DNA of 7,647 bases from Ignavibacteria bacterium. GTDB taxonomy: Bacteria; Bacteroidota; Ignavibacteria; Ignavibacteriales; Melioribacteraceae. The position numbers and the translations under genes were made by a program. Positions 1 to 6,217 of this stretch are shown piece after piece. The notes below the pieces were generated by a model. It searched no databases. It was given only the letters and a program-made list of their open reading frames with translations, and was not told where the DNA came from. Location of the stretch: assembly GCA_027347545.1 (NCBI GenBank), contig DAIEQT010000036.1, positions 1 to 7,647 of the forward strand. Direction: 5' to 3'. Each line of letters begins with the position of its first letter. Positions within the stretch are counted from its first letter, which is position 1.

Positions 1-861
1 AATGTAGTGATACCCGGCAAACAACTCATCTCCACCTTCTCCGCTAAAGACCTCTTCTACAAATTCCGAAGCCAATTGCGCAACAAGGTAATTCATTATA
101 CTTGAGCGAACCAATAAAGCATCAAAGGATTCTAGGTGATAAATAACGTAAGGGAGAACTTTAATTATATCTTCAAATGAGATAAGTCTTTCGTGATGGG
201 TTGAACGAATATGTTCAGCAACAATTTTAGCGTATTTAAGATCTTCTGCTTCCGGAAAGCCAATTGCGAATGTATGAAGTACATCAACATGAGGACGAAG
301 CAAAGCGGAAATCACACTCGAATCTAATCCACCGGATAGCCACGCCCCAACCGGATGGCTGTTTAATCTTCTTGTAACAGCTTTCGATAGAGTTTCTTTC
401 AATAATACACTTACGTCTTTCTGATTGCTTAATAGCGAACTTGCTTTTTGCAGTTCGTAATATTTTCTTAGTTCAAAATTATCAAGAATATATCCCGGTT
501 CAAGTTCATGAATTGGAGACTTGAATTCCAGCAGAGCTTTAACTTCCGAGGCAAACGCAATTTTTTTATCCGCCAGTATCGCATAATAAAGCGGCTCTAC
601 CCCATATCTATCTCTTTTAAGAATAATATTTTTGTCTGCAATCTCTACCGATGTAGCATCTTCACGATTTGATAATGCAAAAATGTTTGTATTCTTTACG
701 TCGCTGCTAAATGAATCAAGATTATTCGATGCAACTCCAATAGTTATTCCATCTTTTAACAGAATTATATTATGTTTATTTCCTCTATGCGCAATTTTTG
801 AAAGCATATCGTGAGCAACTTTACTCTGATGATTTCCATGAATTCCGATTATACCAGCCAT
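1..861 (-). CDS. Asparagine-synthetase (AsnB)-family amide ligase with degenerate glutaminase domain, 3' part missing
   Basis: The frame is open from ATG at 861 to the window edge, giving 287 residues with the C-terminus outside. The ATP-pyrophosphatase signature SGGLDSS lies at residues 176-182 and the second synthetase motif SGEGGDELFAGY at 273-284, so the carboxylate-adenylating half looks functional. The N-terminal glutaminase half is degraded. It begins MAGIIGIHG, so the usual Cys2 nucleophile is Ala. The RGPD motif reads RGNK, no NGEIYN motif is present, and SGGLDSS comes about 55-60 residues earlier than in E. coli AsnB. The late glutaminase-domain motif DRYGVEPLYY (84-93) survives. 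AsnB relatives with dead glutaminase domains either use free ammonia or, like beta-lactam synthetase and carbapenam synthetase, close an amide with an amine of the substrate. The start is supported by AGAGGAGG six bases upstream. The gene begins one base after the B12 protein's stop, so it is translationally coupled. Family is sure; substrate is unknown. Confidence 0.93.
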   Translation of the reverse strand, partial: MAGIIGIHGNHQSKVAHDMLSKIAHRGNKHNIILLKDGITIGVASNNLDSFSSDVKNTNIFALSNREDATSVEIADKNIILKRDRYGVEPLYYAILADKKIAFASEVKALLEFKSPIHELEPGYILDNFELRKYYELQKASSLLSNQKDVSVLLKETLSKAVTRRLNSHPVGAWLSGGLDSSVISALLRPHVDVLHTFAIGFPEAEDLKYAKIVAEHIRSTHHERLISFEDIIKVLPYVIYHLESFDALLVRSSIMNYLVAQLASEFVEEVFSGEGGDELFAGYHYI

Positions 862-862
862 A

Positions 863-2506
863 TTAAGCCTCCTCTGTTTTAATTAGTTCTGTTCGTTGTT
901 TTTCTGTTAGTATTTTTCCATTTGTCGGATCTACTGCGTACCAAGCGCCGTTTATTAATTGTGTTGAAATACTGCCACAGAGATGAGGATTTCCTTTAAA
1001 GTGTGGTGTATCTAACAGACCGGATTTAATCGCATTAGCAATTGTTTGCGGGTCTGTAAGAGGATCGGCAAGTGATTTCTGCGCAGAATTTTGTATTGCA
1101 TCTAATAATGTATGAGCCTCATAGATTAGCTCAATTTTTCTTTTCTGCACTTCCCCATCAGCAGCAAGATTTGGTAATCCATGCAAACTATTATGCAGCA
1201 CTCCATGAATTATTTTACAACTCTCAATCAGTTCTTCAGGTAAAATGGCATGATTCCCTTCGCTAAAACCAACCACATGTAAAATGTGAGGATTCAATGC
1301 AAGTGAAATAACTGCCGAAGCCGATAACTGACCTTTTGCCATTAATGGATCGGCAGAAAAATGCGCAATACCGGCTCTAACCTCGGTAAAGGATTCAAAG
1401 CTCGAATCATGAAGCGATTGGATGAGTTCTTTTTTGGCAAGCATTTTTGCTAAATCCATCTTTGGAGATGTACCGGGTGGTGTGTTAAACATATATTGCG
1501 CTACATAATTTTTCACACCAACACTTTTTGCATTCATCGCCGCCAAATAAGCCATAGTAACTGCAAGAGAATCATGAGCATCGCGAAGACTCCATTGATG
1601 TGATTCATTAACTTCTACCGGAATTCCCTTTTCTGCATACCATTGCATTACATTTTTATTTTCCGAAATAGCTTCTTTGAGTGCTCTTTTTGATCTGCCA
1701 TCCAGCACGCTGTACCAGGTAAGCGGAATTGCAGCCCAAGCGTTGTTAATTGTTTCAACACTCATTTCAGCCCACCTTTGTAATTCATTTGTTCCGCTAT
1801 AACAACGCATTAGTGGATAATTTCCACAACGAGAAGCTTGATAAATTTCGGCAAGTTCATTTTTACTTCTTATAGGAACGCCACCCGCTCCATCTAGTGA
1901 AGGAATCATATTCTCTGGGTAAAAAAAGTGCTCTTGTGCATTCTGGTCTGTTCCGAGAGAAATCACATCAAGAATTTCTGCTTCAGCTATTTTTTTTACT
2001 CCAAGAATTGTTTCACTTACGGTCGGCCTTCCAAAATGATGACGCAGTATTGGGTATGGATATTTAGCTTTTATACGCTCGATAAGTGTTTGAGGAAATA
2101 GTGCTTGCAAATTTTCAGAATAGCTTCCACGCAAATATTTTTTTATTTCACCTTGGGAATCCTCACCGGTAAAAACTTTTTTGAAGAAGGAATACTCTTT
2201 GGCAACTGCTGCAACAGGTGAAGTCCCACCAAAAATAAACTCTGCTTTACCTAAATCGTTTTCCTCTATTAGATTAGTTAGTTGATCAAAGAGGTTCTTA
2301 GCATTTTCGGGAGTTAGCCTATAACTCAACGCTACTATACCGGGACTATTAATTATGATTTCGTCAATAAGTCTGCTAAGTGGAACTGCCGGACCTAAAA
2401 ACACAATTTCATAACCCTCTGCTTCTGCTAACTTTAGAAAATGATACAACCCGCCCACATGTACACAGTTACCAATTGATGCGCCTAATATTTTTTTCGT
2501 TTTCAA
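863..2506 (-). CDS. Fused cobalamin-binding / glutamate-mutase-E-like protein, substrate unknown
   Basis: About 547 residues in two parts. Residues 1-125 resemble a B12-binding Rossmann domain. CVHVGG (14-19) sits at the DxHxxG position and keeps the His that would ligate cobalt, but has Cys for Asp. ALSYRL (60-65) sits at the SxL position and a GG (93-94) follows as expected. The remainder resembles the E subunit of glutamate (methylaspartate) mutase. Shared patterns are a GNYPLMRCYSGTN strand, a YAEKGIPVEVNE...TMAYLAAMNAKSVGVKNY block, and a C-terminal block from AIKSGLLDTPHFKG to ILTEKQR. In classical glutamate mutase the two parts are separate proteins. A carbon-skeleton or amino-group rearrangement of an amino acid is the likely chemistry, but the substrate cannot be read. 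I prefer TTG at 2506, with GGAG six bases upstream; GTG at 2518 would add four residues but lacks a well-placed site. It is the second gene of the operon, 17 bases after the dehydrogenase stop. Confidence 0.85.
   Translation of the reverse strand: MKTKKILGASIGNCVHVGGLYHFLKLAEAEGYEIVFLGPAVPLSRLIDEIIINSPGIVALSYRLTPENAKNLFDQLTNLIEENDLGKAEFIFGGTSPVAAVAKEYSFFKKVFTGEDSQGEIKKYLRGSYSENLQALFPQTLIERIKAKYPYPILRHHFGRPTVSETILGVKKIAEAEILDVISLGTDQNAQEHFFYPENMIPSLDGAGGVPIRSKNELAEIYQASRCGNYPLMRCYSGTNELQRWAEMSVETINNAWAAIPLTWYSVLDGRSKRALKEAISENKNVMQWYAEKGIPVEVNESHQWSLRDAHDSLAVTMAYLAAMNAKSVGVKNYVAQYMFNTPPGTSPKMDLAKMLAKKELIQSLHDSSFESFTEVRAGIAHFSADPLMAKGQLSASAVISLALNPHILHVVGFSEGNHAILPEELIESCKIIHGVLHNSLHGLPNLAADGEVQKRKIELIYEAHTLLDAIQNSAQKSLADPLTDPQTIANAIKSGLLDTPHFKGNPHLCGSISTQLINGAWYAVDPTNGKILTEKQRTELIKTEEA
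868..874 (-). promoter_or_regulatory. Shine-Dalgarno site of the AsnB-like gene
   Basis: On the minus strand GAGGAGG stands six bases before the ATG at 861. It lies inside the last codons of the upstream B12 protein gene, so ribosomes finishing that gene can restart here. This fixes the ATG and shows that the Met-Ala start, without Cys, is not a mis-called start. Confidence 0.8.
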
Positions 2507-2512
2507 TTTTTT

Positions 2513-2516
2513 CTCC
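2513..2516 (-). promoter_or_regulatory. Ribosome binding site favouring a TTG start
   Basis: On the minus strand GTGGAG is followed by six A residues and then TTG at 2506. The GGAG core is at ideal spacing for the TTG. The same GTG could itself be read as an in-frame start at 2518, but its nearest purine-rich site (AGGAG) is about 16 bases away. Confidence 0.5.
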
Positions 2517-2523
2517 ACTTGAG

Positions 2524-3627
2524 TTACAATTTTTCTCCTATTGCAAGTAGTCTTAATTCTCTAAGGGACATTTCGGCTATTTGCAGTTTTTCAACAGTTC
2601 TGCCAATTGACCAATAATCGGTGTTATTAATAGTTGAAGCAATTTCAATGATAGAATTTATTGTAGGTGTTGGAATGCCGAACTTATTACCAATAGATGC
2701 CATTGGTACTAAGCTGCTGGGAACATCTTCACTTATATAGCGGATAGAAAGCCTGTTCGGCGCCATAATTCCGCGATAGCCGGGATTAGCTCTCATAGAT
2801 TCGCGTAAATCATTTCCCTGCGCACCATAAGCTAAATACAACCACTCTTTTGCGCTCATGGCTCTAATTCCCAGCGATTCCGCAACCCTAATTCTTTCTA
2901 AATCTACCTTTTCAAGTACACGGGCAACCGATTCTGTTACACCTTCTAAATAGAATTGAAACTCTGCGTCATCTTCAATCCATCCAGAATTAAGCACGCA
3001 AATTGCGGGATGGAAGACTGCCCCGATATTATCAAAGCTAGTTTTGAAAATATTGTCTCCGGCAACAAATTGAGGATATGCTATCCTAAGCCGCCCCAAT
3101 ACTTTCGGAATTAAATAAGCCCTTATAGATGCAACCGGTATAGAGTTTTTTATTCTGTAGATATGTGCTTGTGCGGGTCCATTAACCCTAGAAGCATAAA
3201 TAAATGTTTGTGCTTCGGCAATAATTACATCGGAAGTGTTTCCCATTTTCTTAACCACTTGCTTAAATTCCAATGCGCCAAGCGTCCTACCGGGATTAAG
3301 AATTACAATTTGACCATCACGTAAATATGGTGCACATTGTTCGGCAATGAATTCATGAGCAGTTGCAGGAACGACAACCATGATAATTTCCGCATCCTCA
3401 ATTACCTCTTTCATGTTCGTTGAAGCAACGTCTATCTTAGCAAATCCTTCTATCTCACCTTCGAGTGTAATGCCTCTCATGGATTTTACGCCCCAAAGTC
3501 TTTCTTCGGAACGATTGTAGAGTTTGACTTCAAATCCCATTAATGCCAGATGTCCAGCCATAGCTAAACCGCCATGCCCAGCACCAAGTACGGCAAATTT
3601 TGGCTTATTGGTTTTAGTAGCAGTCAT
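2524..3627 (-). CDS. NAD(P)-dependent opine dehydrogenase, octopine/nopaline dehydrogenase family
   Basis: This 367-residue protein has the length and layout of the octopine/nopaline dehydrogenase family. The N-terminal Rossmann fold has the dinucleotide motif GAGHGG (15-20), a second strand ending VKLYNRS, and VVVPATAH (84-91). The C-terminal helical domain has GAVFHP (202-207), whose His206 matches the catalytic His, and RYISEDVP (296-303), whose Asp301 matches the partner Asp. Family members reductively condense an amino acid amine with an alpha-keto acid to a secondary-amine dicarboxylate (an opine), or run the reverse oxidation. Residues for substrate choice cannot be read. The start is ATG at 3627 because AAGGAGG lies five bases upstream; an in-frame ATG at 3657 would add ten residues but would place this site inside the gene. 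It is the first gene of the three-gene operon. Family is confident; the real substrates are unknown. Confidence 0.93.
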   Translation of the reverse strand: MTATKTNKPKFAVLGAGHGGLAMAGHLALMGFEVKLYNRSEERLWGVKSMRGITLEGEIEGFAKIDVASTNMKEVIEDAEIIMVVVPATAHEFIAEQCAPYLRDGQIVILNPGRTLGALEFKQVVKKMGNTSDVIIAEAQTFIYASRVNGPAQAHIYRIKNSIPVASIRAYLIPKVLGRLRIAYPQFVAGDNIFKTSFDNIGAVFHPAICVLNSGWIEDDAEFQFYLEGVTESVARVLEKVDLERIRVAESLGIRAMSAKEWLYLAYGAQGNDLRESMRANPGYRGIMAPNRLSIRYISEDVPSSLVPMASIGNKFGIPTPTINSIIEIASTINNTDYWSIGRTVEKLQIAEMSLRELRLLAIGEKL

Positions 3628-3632
3628 AATAT

Positions 3633-3639
3633 CCTCCTT
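3633..3639 (-). promoter_or_regulatory. Shine-Dalgarno site that decides the opine dehydrogenase start
   Basis: On the minus strand AAGGAGG is followed by five bases and the ATG at 3627. The match to the anti-Shine-Dalgarno sequence is complete, and it argues against the longer form starting at 3657. Confidence 0.8.
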
Positions 3640-3804
3640 GGAAAAAATATTCTCCACTGAACAAATTAAAAGCCTTTAAGCTGCTTGTTTAAAAGCCTGT
3701 GCTTCTGATTCACTGAAAACTGTCTGTTTCAAGTATATTACTTGTAATGGACTGTGCTGAGAAATTAATCCATTAAAGCTTCTGGTTAATAACTAGTAAA
3801 GGAA

Positions 3805-4158
3805 TTAAGAAATTGTCGGAGGAGCTTTATTAGAGAGTGTAAATAATATTGAGGACTTGTAATTTATGATGAGTGGAAATTCATAAACATCATTTCCATC
3901 CAATTTGCCGTGTGAAAAACTGTCTTGAAACAATAAAGGAAAAAGCTTACCGAGCTCAATTTTCTTTACTAACGGTAAATGCCTTCTGGGAAGGATAAAT
4001 GAATTTTGACTCTTTGAAAAATTTGTTTCCGATATCTGCGGGAAAGTATTAAACGAAATTTTTAGAAAAATTGGTGGTGTGTGAATTAGCCTGCTATATA
4101 CGTGCGTTATATAGATTATGGCTAAAAAGACAATTAATATTTTTTTGAATTTGTTCAT
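3805..4158 (-). CDS. Small exported hypothetical protein
   Basis: A 117-residue frame starting MNKFKKILIVFLAIIYITHV has a positively charged N-terminus followed by a hydrophobic stretch, as in a signal peptide or single membrane anchor. The remainder is rich in Ser, Phe, Leu and Lys and ends NKAPPTIS. I recognise no domain. The open frame extends upstream to an ATG at 4227, but that adds 23 residues that would bury the signal-like segment, so I prefer the inner ATG at 4158. No convincing Shine-Dalgarno site precedes either start. It points the same way as the opine dehydrogenase but is separated from it by about 180 bases. It could be a real short secreted protein or a chance frame in AT-rich DNA; the well-placed signal-like start is the main reason to keep it. 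Confidence 0.4.
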   Translation of the reverse strand: MNKFKKILIVFLAIIYITHVYSRLIHTPPIFLKISFNTFPQISETNFSKSQNSFILPRRHLPLVKKIELGKLFPLLFQDSFSHGKLDGNDVYEFPLIINYKSSILFTLSNKAPPTIS

Positions 4159-4368
4159 TACTATTAAAAATATATGGCTTTTGAAAAGGAACCGCAAGGT
4201 GAAATAAAAGTCACATTTTAAGTTCATTTATGCTTATAGAATTCCTAAGCGATCAGATTATTTTCATTTACAATAAAAACTGAGCAACCTGACTCTTTTG
4301 CAGTATGAAAAATATTAGCTTCTCTCAAATCAGTAAATTCACACTAGCCAACCCAAATGACGAGCCGC

Positions 4369-4384
4369 TCGACAATCAAGTCGA
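4369..4384. repeat. Inverted repeat TCGAC-N6-GTCGA
   Basis: Two perfect five-base arms are separated by six bases, roughly 120 bases before the calcium-loop protein gene. The size suits a dimeric regulator's operator, but such a short palindrome can arise by chance. Confidence 0.3.
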
Positions 4385-4454
4385 AAGTTTAACAAATCCT
4401 TTTTTGCTGAATCGTTTTTTCACCTTAAACACAACTAATTTGATGGCACAGATA

Positions 4455-4469
4455 TTAGTTAATTACTAA
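4455..4469. repeat. Inverted repeat TTAGT-N5-ACTAA before the calcium-loop protein gene
   Basis: Perfect five-base arms flank TAATT, about 35 bases upstream of the ATG at 4504, where a promoter or operator is expected. It is AT-rich and therefore weak evidence on its own. Confidence 0.25.
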
Positions 4470-4503
4470 CGGAATCAATAACTCAATAATCAAAGAGGAA
4501 AAA

Positions 4504-4914
4504 ATGAAAAAGTTAGTAACACTTATTATGCTTCTCGGGGTTTTTGCAATGTACGCAGAAATTTCCGCACAGACCACAACAACACCGCCAACTCAGCATG
4601 GAAAAAACTTTGTTGATAAAAATGGCGATGGCTACAACGATAACGCACCAGACCATGATGGTGACGGGATTCCAAATGGTGTTGATCCGGATTATACCGG
4701 CGCTAAAGTTCAAAAGAATAAGTTTGTTGATTTGAACGGCGACGGTATTAATGACAATGCCGGCAAAGGAAAGAAAGGCGGCAAAACTGGTAAAGGTGGT
4801 TTAGGTGCAGCCGGTAAGGGAATGAAAAACGGCACACAAAACTGTACTACAACTGGAACGCAAACCGGAACACAAAGCGGTAGCGGAAACGGTTATAGAG
4901 GCGGCAGAAAGTAA
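4504..4914 (+). CDS. Small secreted protein with three Asp-rich calcium-binding-type loops and a Gly/Lys/Thr-rich tail
   Basis: 136 residues. A signal peptide (1-22, ending EISA) would be cleaved before Gln23. The mature part carries a 13-residue unit, FVDxNGDGxNDNA, twice (36-48 and 74-86). Between them is a third loop, DHDGDGIPNGVDPD (50-63). Spaced Asp/Asn side chains around DG are typical of calcium loops in EF-hand, dockerin and thrombospondin type 3 repeats, so calcium binding outside the cytoplasm is likely but inferred. From residue 87 the chain is low-complexity: Gly-Lys runs, then TGTQTGTQSGSG, with one Cys (113) and a basic end, GGRK. No enzymatic domain is present. The start has AAGAGGA four bases before the ATG. 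A strong terminator follows 19 bases after the stop, so the gene is probably its own transcript. Its role is unknown; a cell-surface or matrix component is possible. Confidence 0.88.
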   Translation: MKKLVTLIMLLGVFAMYAEISAQTTTTPPTQHGKNFVDKNGDGYNDNAPDHDGDGIPNGVDPDYTGAKVQKNKFVDLNGDGINDNAGKGKKGGKTGKGGLGAAGKGMKNGTQNCTTTGTQTGTQSGSGNGYRGGRK

Positions 4915-4933
4915 GTTAAATAGTTTTCTTAAC

Positions 4934-4959
4934 GGGACTCTCTGGAGTCCCATTTTTTT
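4934..4959 (+). terminator. Intrinsic terminator after the calcium-loop protein gene
   Basis: GGGACTC (4934-4940), a four-base loop TCTG, and GAGTCCC (4945-4951) form a perfect seven-base-pair stem followed by A and seven T residues. It ends nine bases before the ATG of the next gene. The beta-barrel gene would therefore depend on read-through or on a promoter overlapping the hairpin. Confidence 0.9.
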
Positions 4960-4968
4960 GGTGCAAAA

Positions 4969-6102
4969 ATGAAAATCGCTAGTAAAATATTTATTGCAAT
5001 ATTCTTTTCAACTTTGGTTTCTTCTACAATTCTTGGGCAATGGAGTTTTGGTTTATCAACCGAACAAGAGTATAACGACAATCCATTCCGTTCTAAACTA
5101 GCCGAGAAAGCTCTTGTTTCTTCTTTTAGCGGAAACGCCGGATATGACTTTGACTTTCTCAAAGTAGGATATGCTGGAAGTTTAATTTCGTTTGATGTTT
5201 TACCGGAAAGAAATTTCTACTTGCATCAAGCAGCGGCCTGGATGGAATTTGAATCATCATCACTTGGCGTCTCATTCGAACAAAGATTAAACAAAGATAT
5301 CTACACATATTTCGATTACGATAATTTTTCTCTCTACTACAATCAGCAGTCTGAGCTTGAAAATTTTCACATCACTCTTGCACCATATACCAGCTTCACC
5401 CAATACAAGAACATTCCAATTCTTGATAATTTACAAACTAGTTTAAGCGCAACAGTAAACAGAGGCTTTGAAACCGGAACTACAGTAATTTTAGGCGGTG
5501 CGCTTAATTACAAGAAATACACTTCCCCAATTCAAAGCGGAACATATTCTTATTTTGATGAAACAAACACACTGGTTACAGAATCTTATAAAGACAAAAA
5601 TGTTTCCTCAGTTACGCAAGTACTAACCTTTGCGCGTGTTGCGCAATCAATAACAGAAACAACCGGGCTTGCAACTCAGTTTACTAATAGAAGCATCTTA
5701 AGCGGTTTTGGTGCTTTTGTAAAAGACTTGAACGTTGTTTACGGCGATGAATCAGAAATGTTTGATGATCCGGTGAACTATGAAGGAAATAATTTCTCTA
5801 TTGAGCTAACACAAATTCTATTTGAAGATTTTCAGATTAAAGCTGGTTACTATTTGAATAAGAAGAACTATCCTTCTCAGGGTATTTACGACGAACTGCT
5901 TGCTTACAATACAGGCTTAATGAGAAGTGATACCCAAAATATTTTCAGCTTATCGGTAAAGAAAAATATCTCTCTGGATTCCGCAAGCGGACTAAATCTA
6001 TCCGTCGGTTTGAACTATCAGATGATTAACAATAAATCCAACAGCTATTTGTTTGATTATAAAAGCAATTCAATCAATCTAAATCTTGGCTTCGAGCTTT
6101 AG
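4969..6102 (+). CDS. Exported outer-membrane beta-barrel-like protein, function unknown
   Basis: 377 residues. A signal peptide (about 1-23) is followed by Gln24 and WSFGLSTEQEYNDNPFRS, a typical first strand and loop of outer-membrane barrels. The mature chain is almost all alternating polar/hydrophobic strands with many Tyr, Phe, Asn and Ser, for example LSLYYNQQS-like and NLSVGLNYQMINNKSN segments. It ends INLNLGFEL, a plausible last strand although the final residue is Leu rather than Phe. There is no plug, TonB box, OmpA peptidoglycan motif or enzyme motif. The likely place is the outer membrane, as a pore or structural protein. The start ATG follows a T-tract and GGTG with no strong Shine-Dalgarno site, but it begins the signal peptide exactly. 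It lies between the calcium-loop protein and the histidine kinase on the same strand, 115 bases before the kinase. No family name can be given from sequence alone. Confidence 0.85.
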   Translation: MKIASKIFIAIFFSTLVSSTILGQWSFGLSTEQEYNDNPFRSKLAEKALVSSFSGNAGYDFDFLKVGYAGSLISFDVLPERNFYLHQAAAWMEFESSSLGVSFEQRLNKDIYTYFDYDNFSLYYNQQSELENFHITLAPYTSFTQYKNIPILDNLQTSLSATVNRGFETGTTVILGGALNYKKYTSPIQSGTYSYFDETNTLVTESYKDKNVSSVTQVLTFARVAQSITETTGLATQFTNRSILSGFGAFVKDLNVVYGDESEMFDDPVNYEGNNFSIELTQILFEDFQIKAGYYLNKKNYPSQGIYDELLAYNTGLMRSDTQNIFSLSVKKNISLDSASGLNLSVGLNYQMINNKSNSYLFDYKSNSINLNLGFEL

Positions 6103-6217
6103 GAATAATACCGAAGAATTATCACTTGTCGCTGCAACAGCAAAAATACTTTGAACTCATTTAAAGAGCTTTGCATCTTATTGTTAACCGGATTTTTGTA
6201 AATTGAGTGAGTATTTA

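Larger units (their letters stand above)
4228..4503. other. Intergenic stretch between divergent genes, upstream region of the calcium-loop protein
   Basis: This stretch must hold the control signals for the plus-strand gene at 4504. I see two small perfect inverted repeats: TCGAC-N6-GTCGA (4369-4384), in a locally GC-rich patch, and TTAGT-N5-ACTAA (4455-4469), about 35 bases before the start codon. AAGAGGA at 4493-4499 is a serviceable ribosome binding site for the ATG at 4504. A 54-codon frame at 4305-4469 lacks a ribosome binding site and is not called. No clear -35/-10 pair stands out. Confidence 0.5.

Noticed and set aside
632..1266. Plus-strand frames at 632-814 and 1072-1266
   Set aside because: They are antisense to the AsnB-like and B12 protein genes, which have clear domains and ribosome binding sites.
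4442..4458. Possible sigma-54 promoter: a perfect TGGCAC box before the calcium-loop gene
   Set aside because: At the required spacing the -12 element reads TTAG instead of TTGC, so the invariant GC is lost. The nearby NtrB-like kinase made it tempting, but one box is not enough.
4305..4469. 54-codon plus-strand frame beginning MKNISFSQISKF
   Set aside because: No ribosome binding site before the ATG, no recognisable domain or signal peptide, and it lies in the probable promoter region of the next gene.
4513..5162. Overlapping frames at 4513-4713, 4544-4735 and 4929-5162
   Set aside because: They overlap the calcium-loop protein, the terminator and the start of the barrel gene, all of which have better support.
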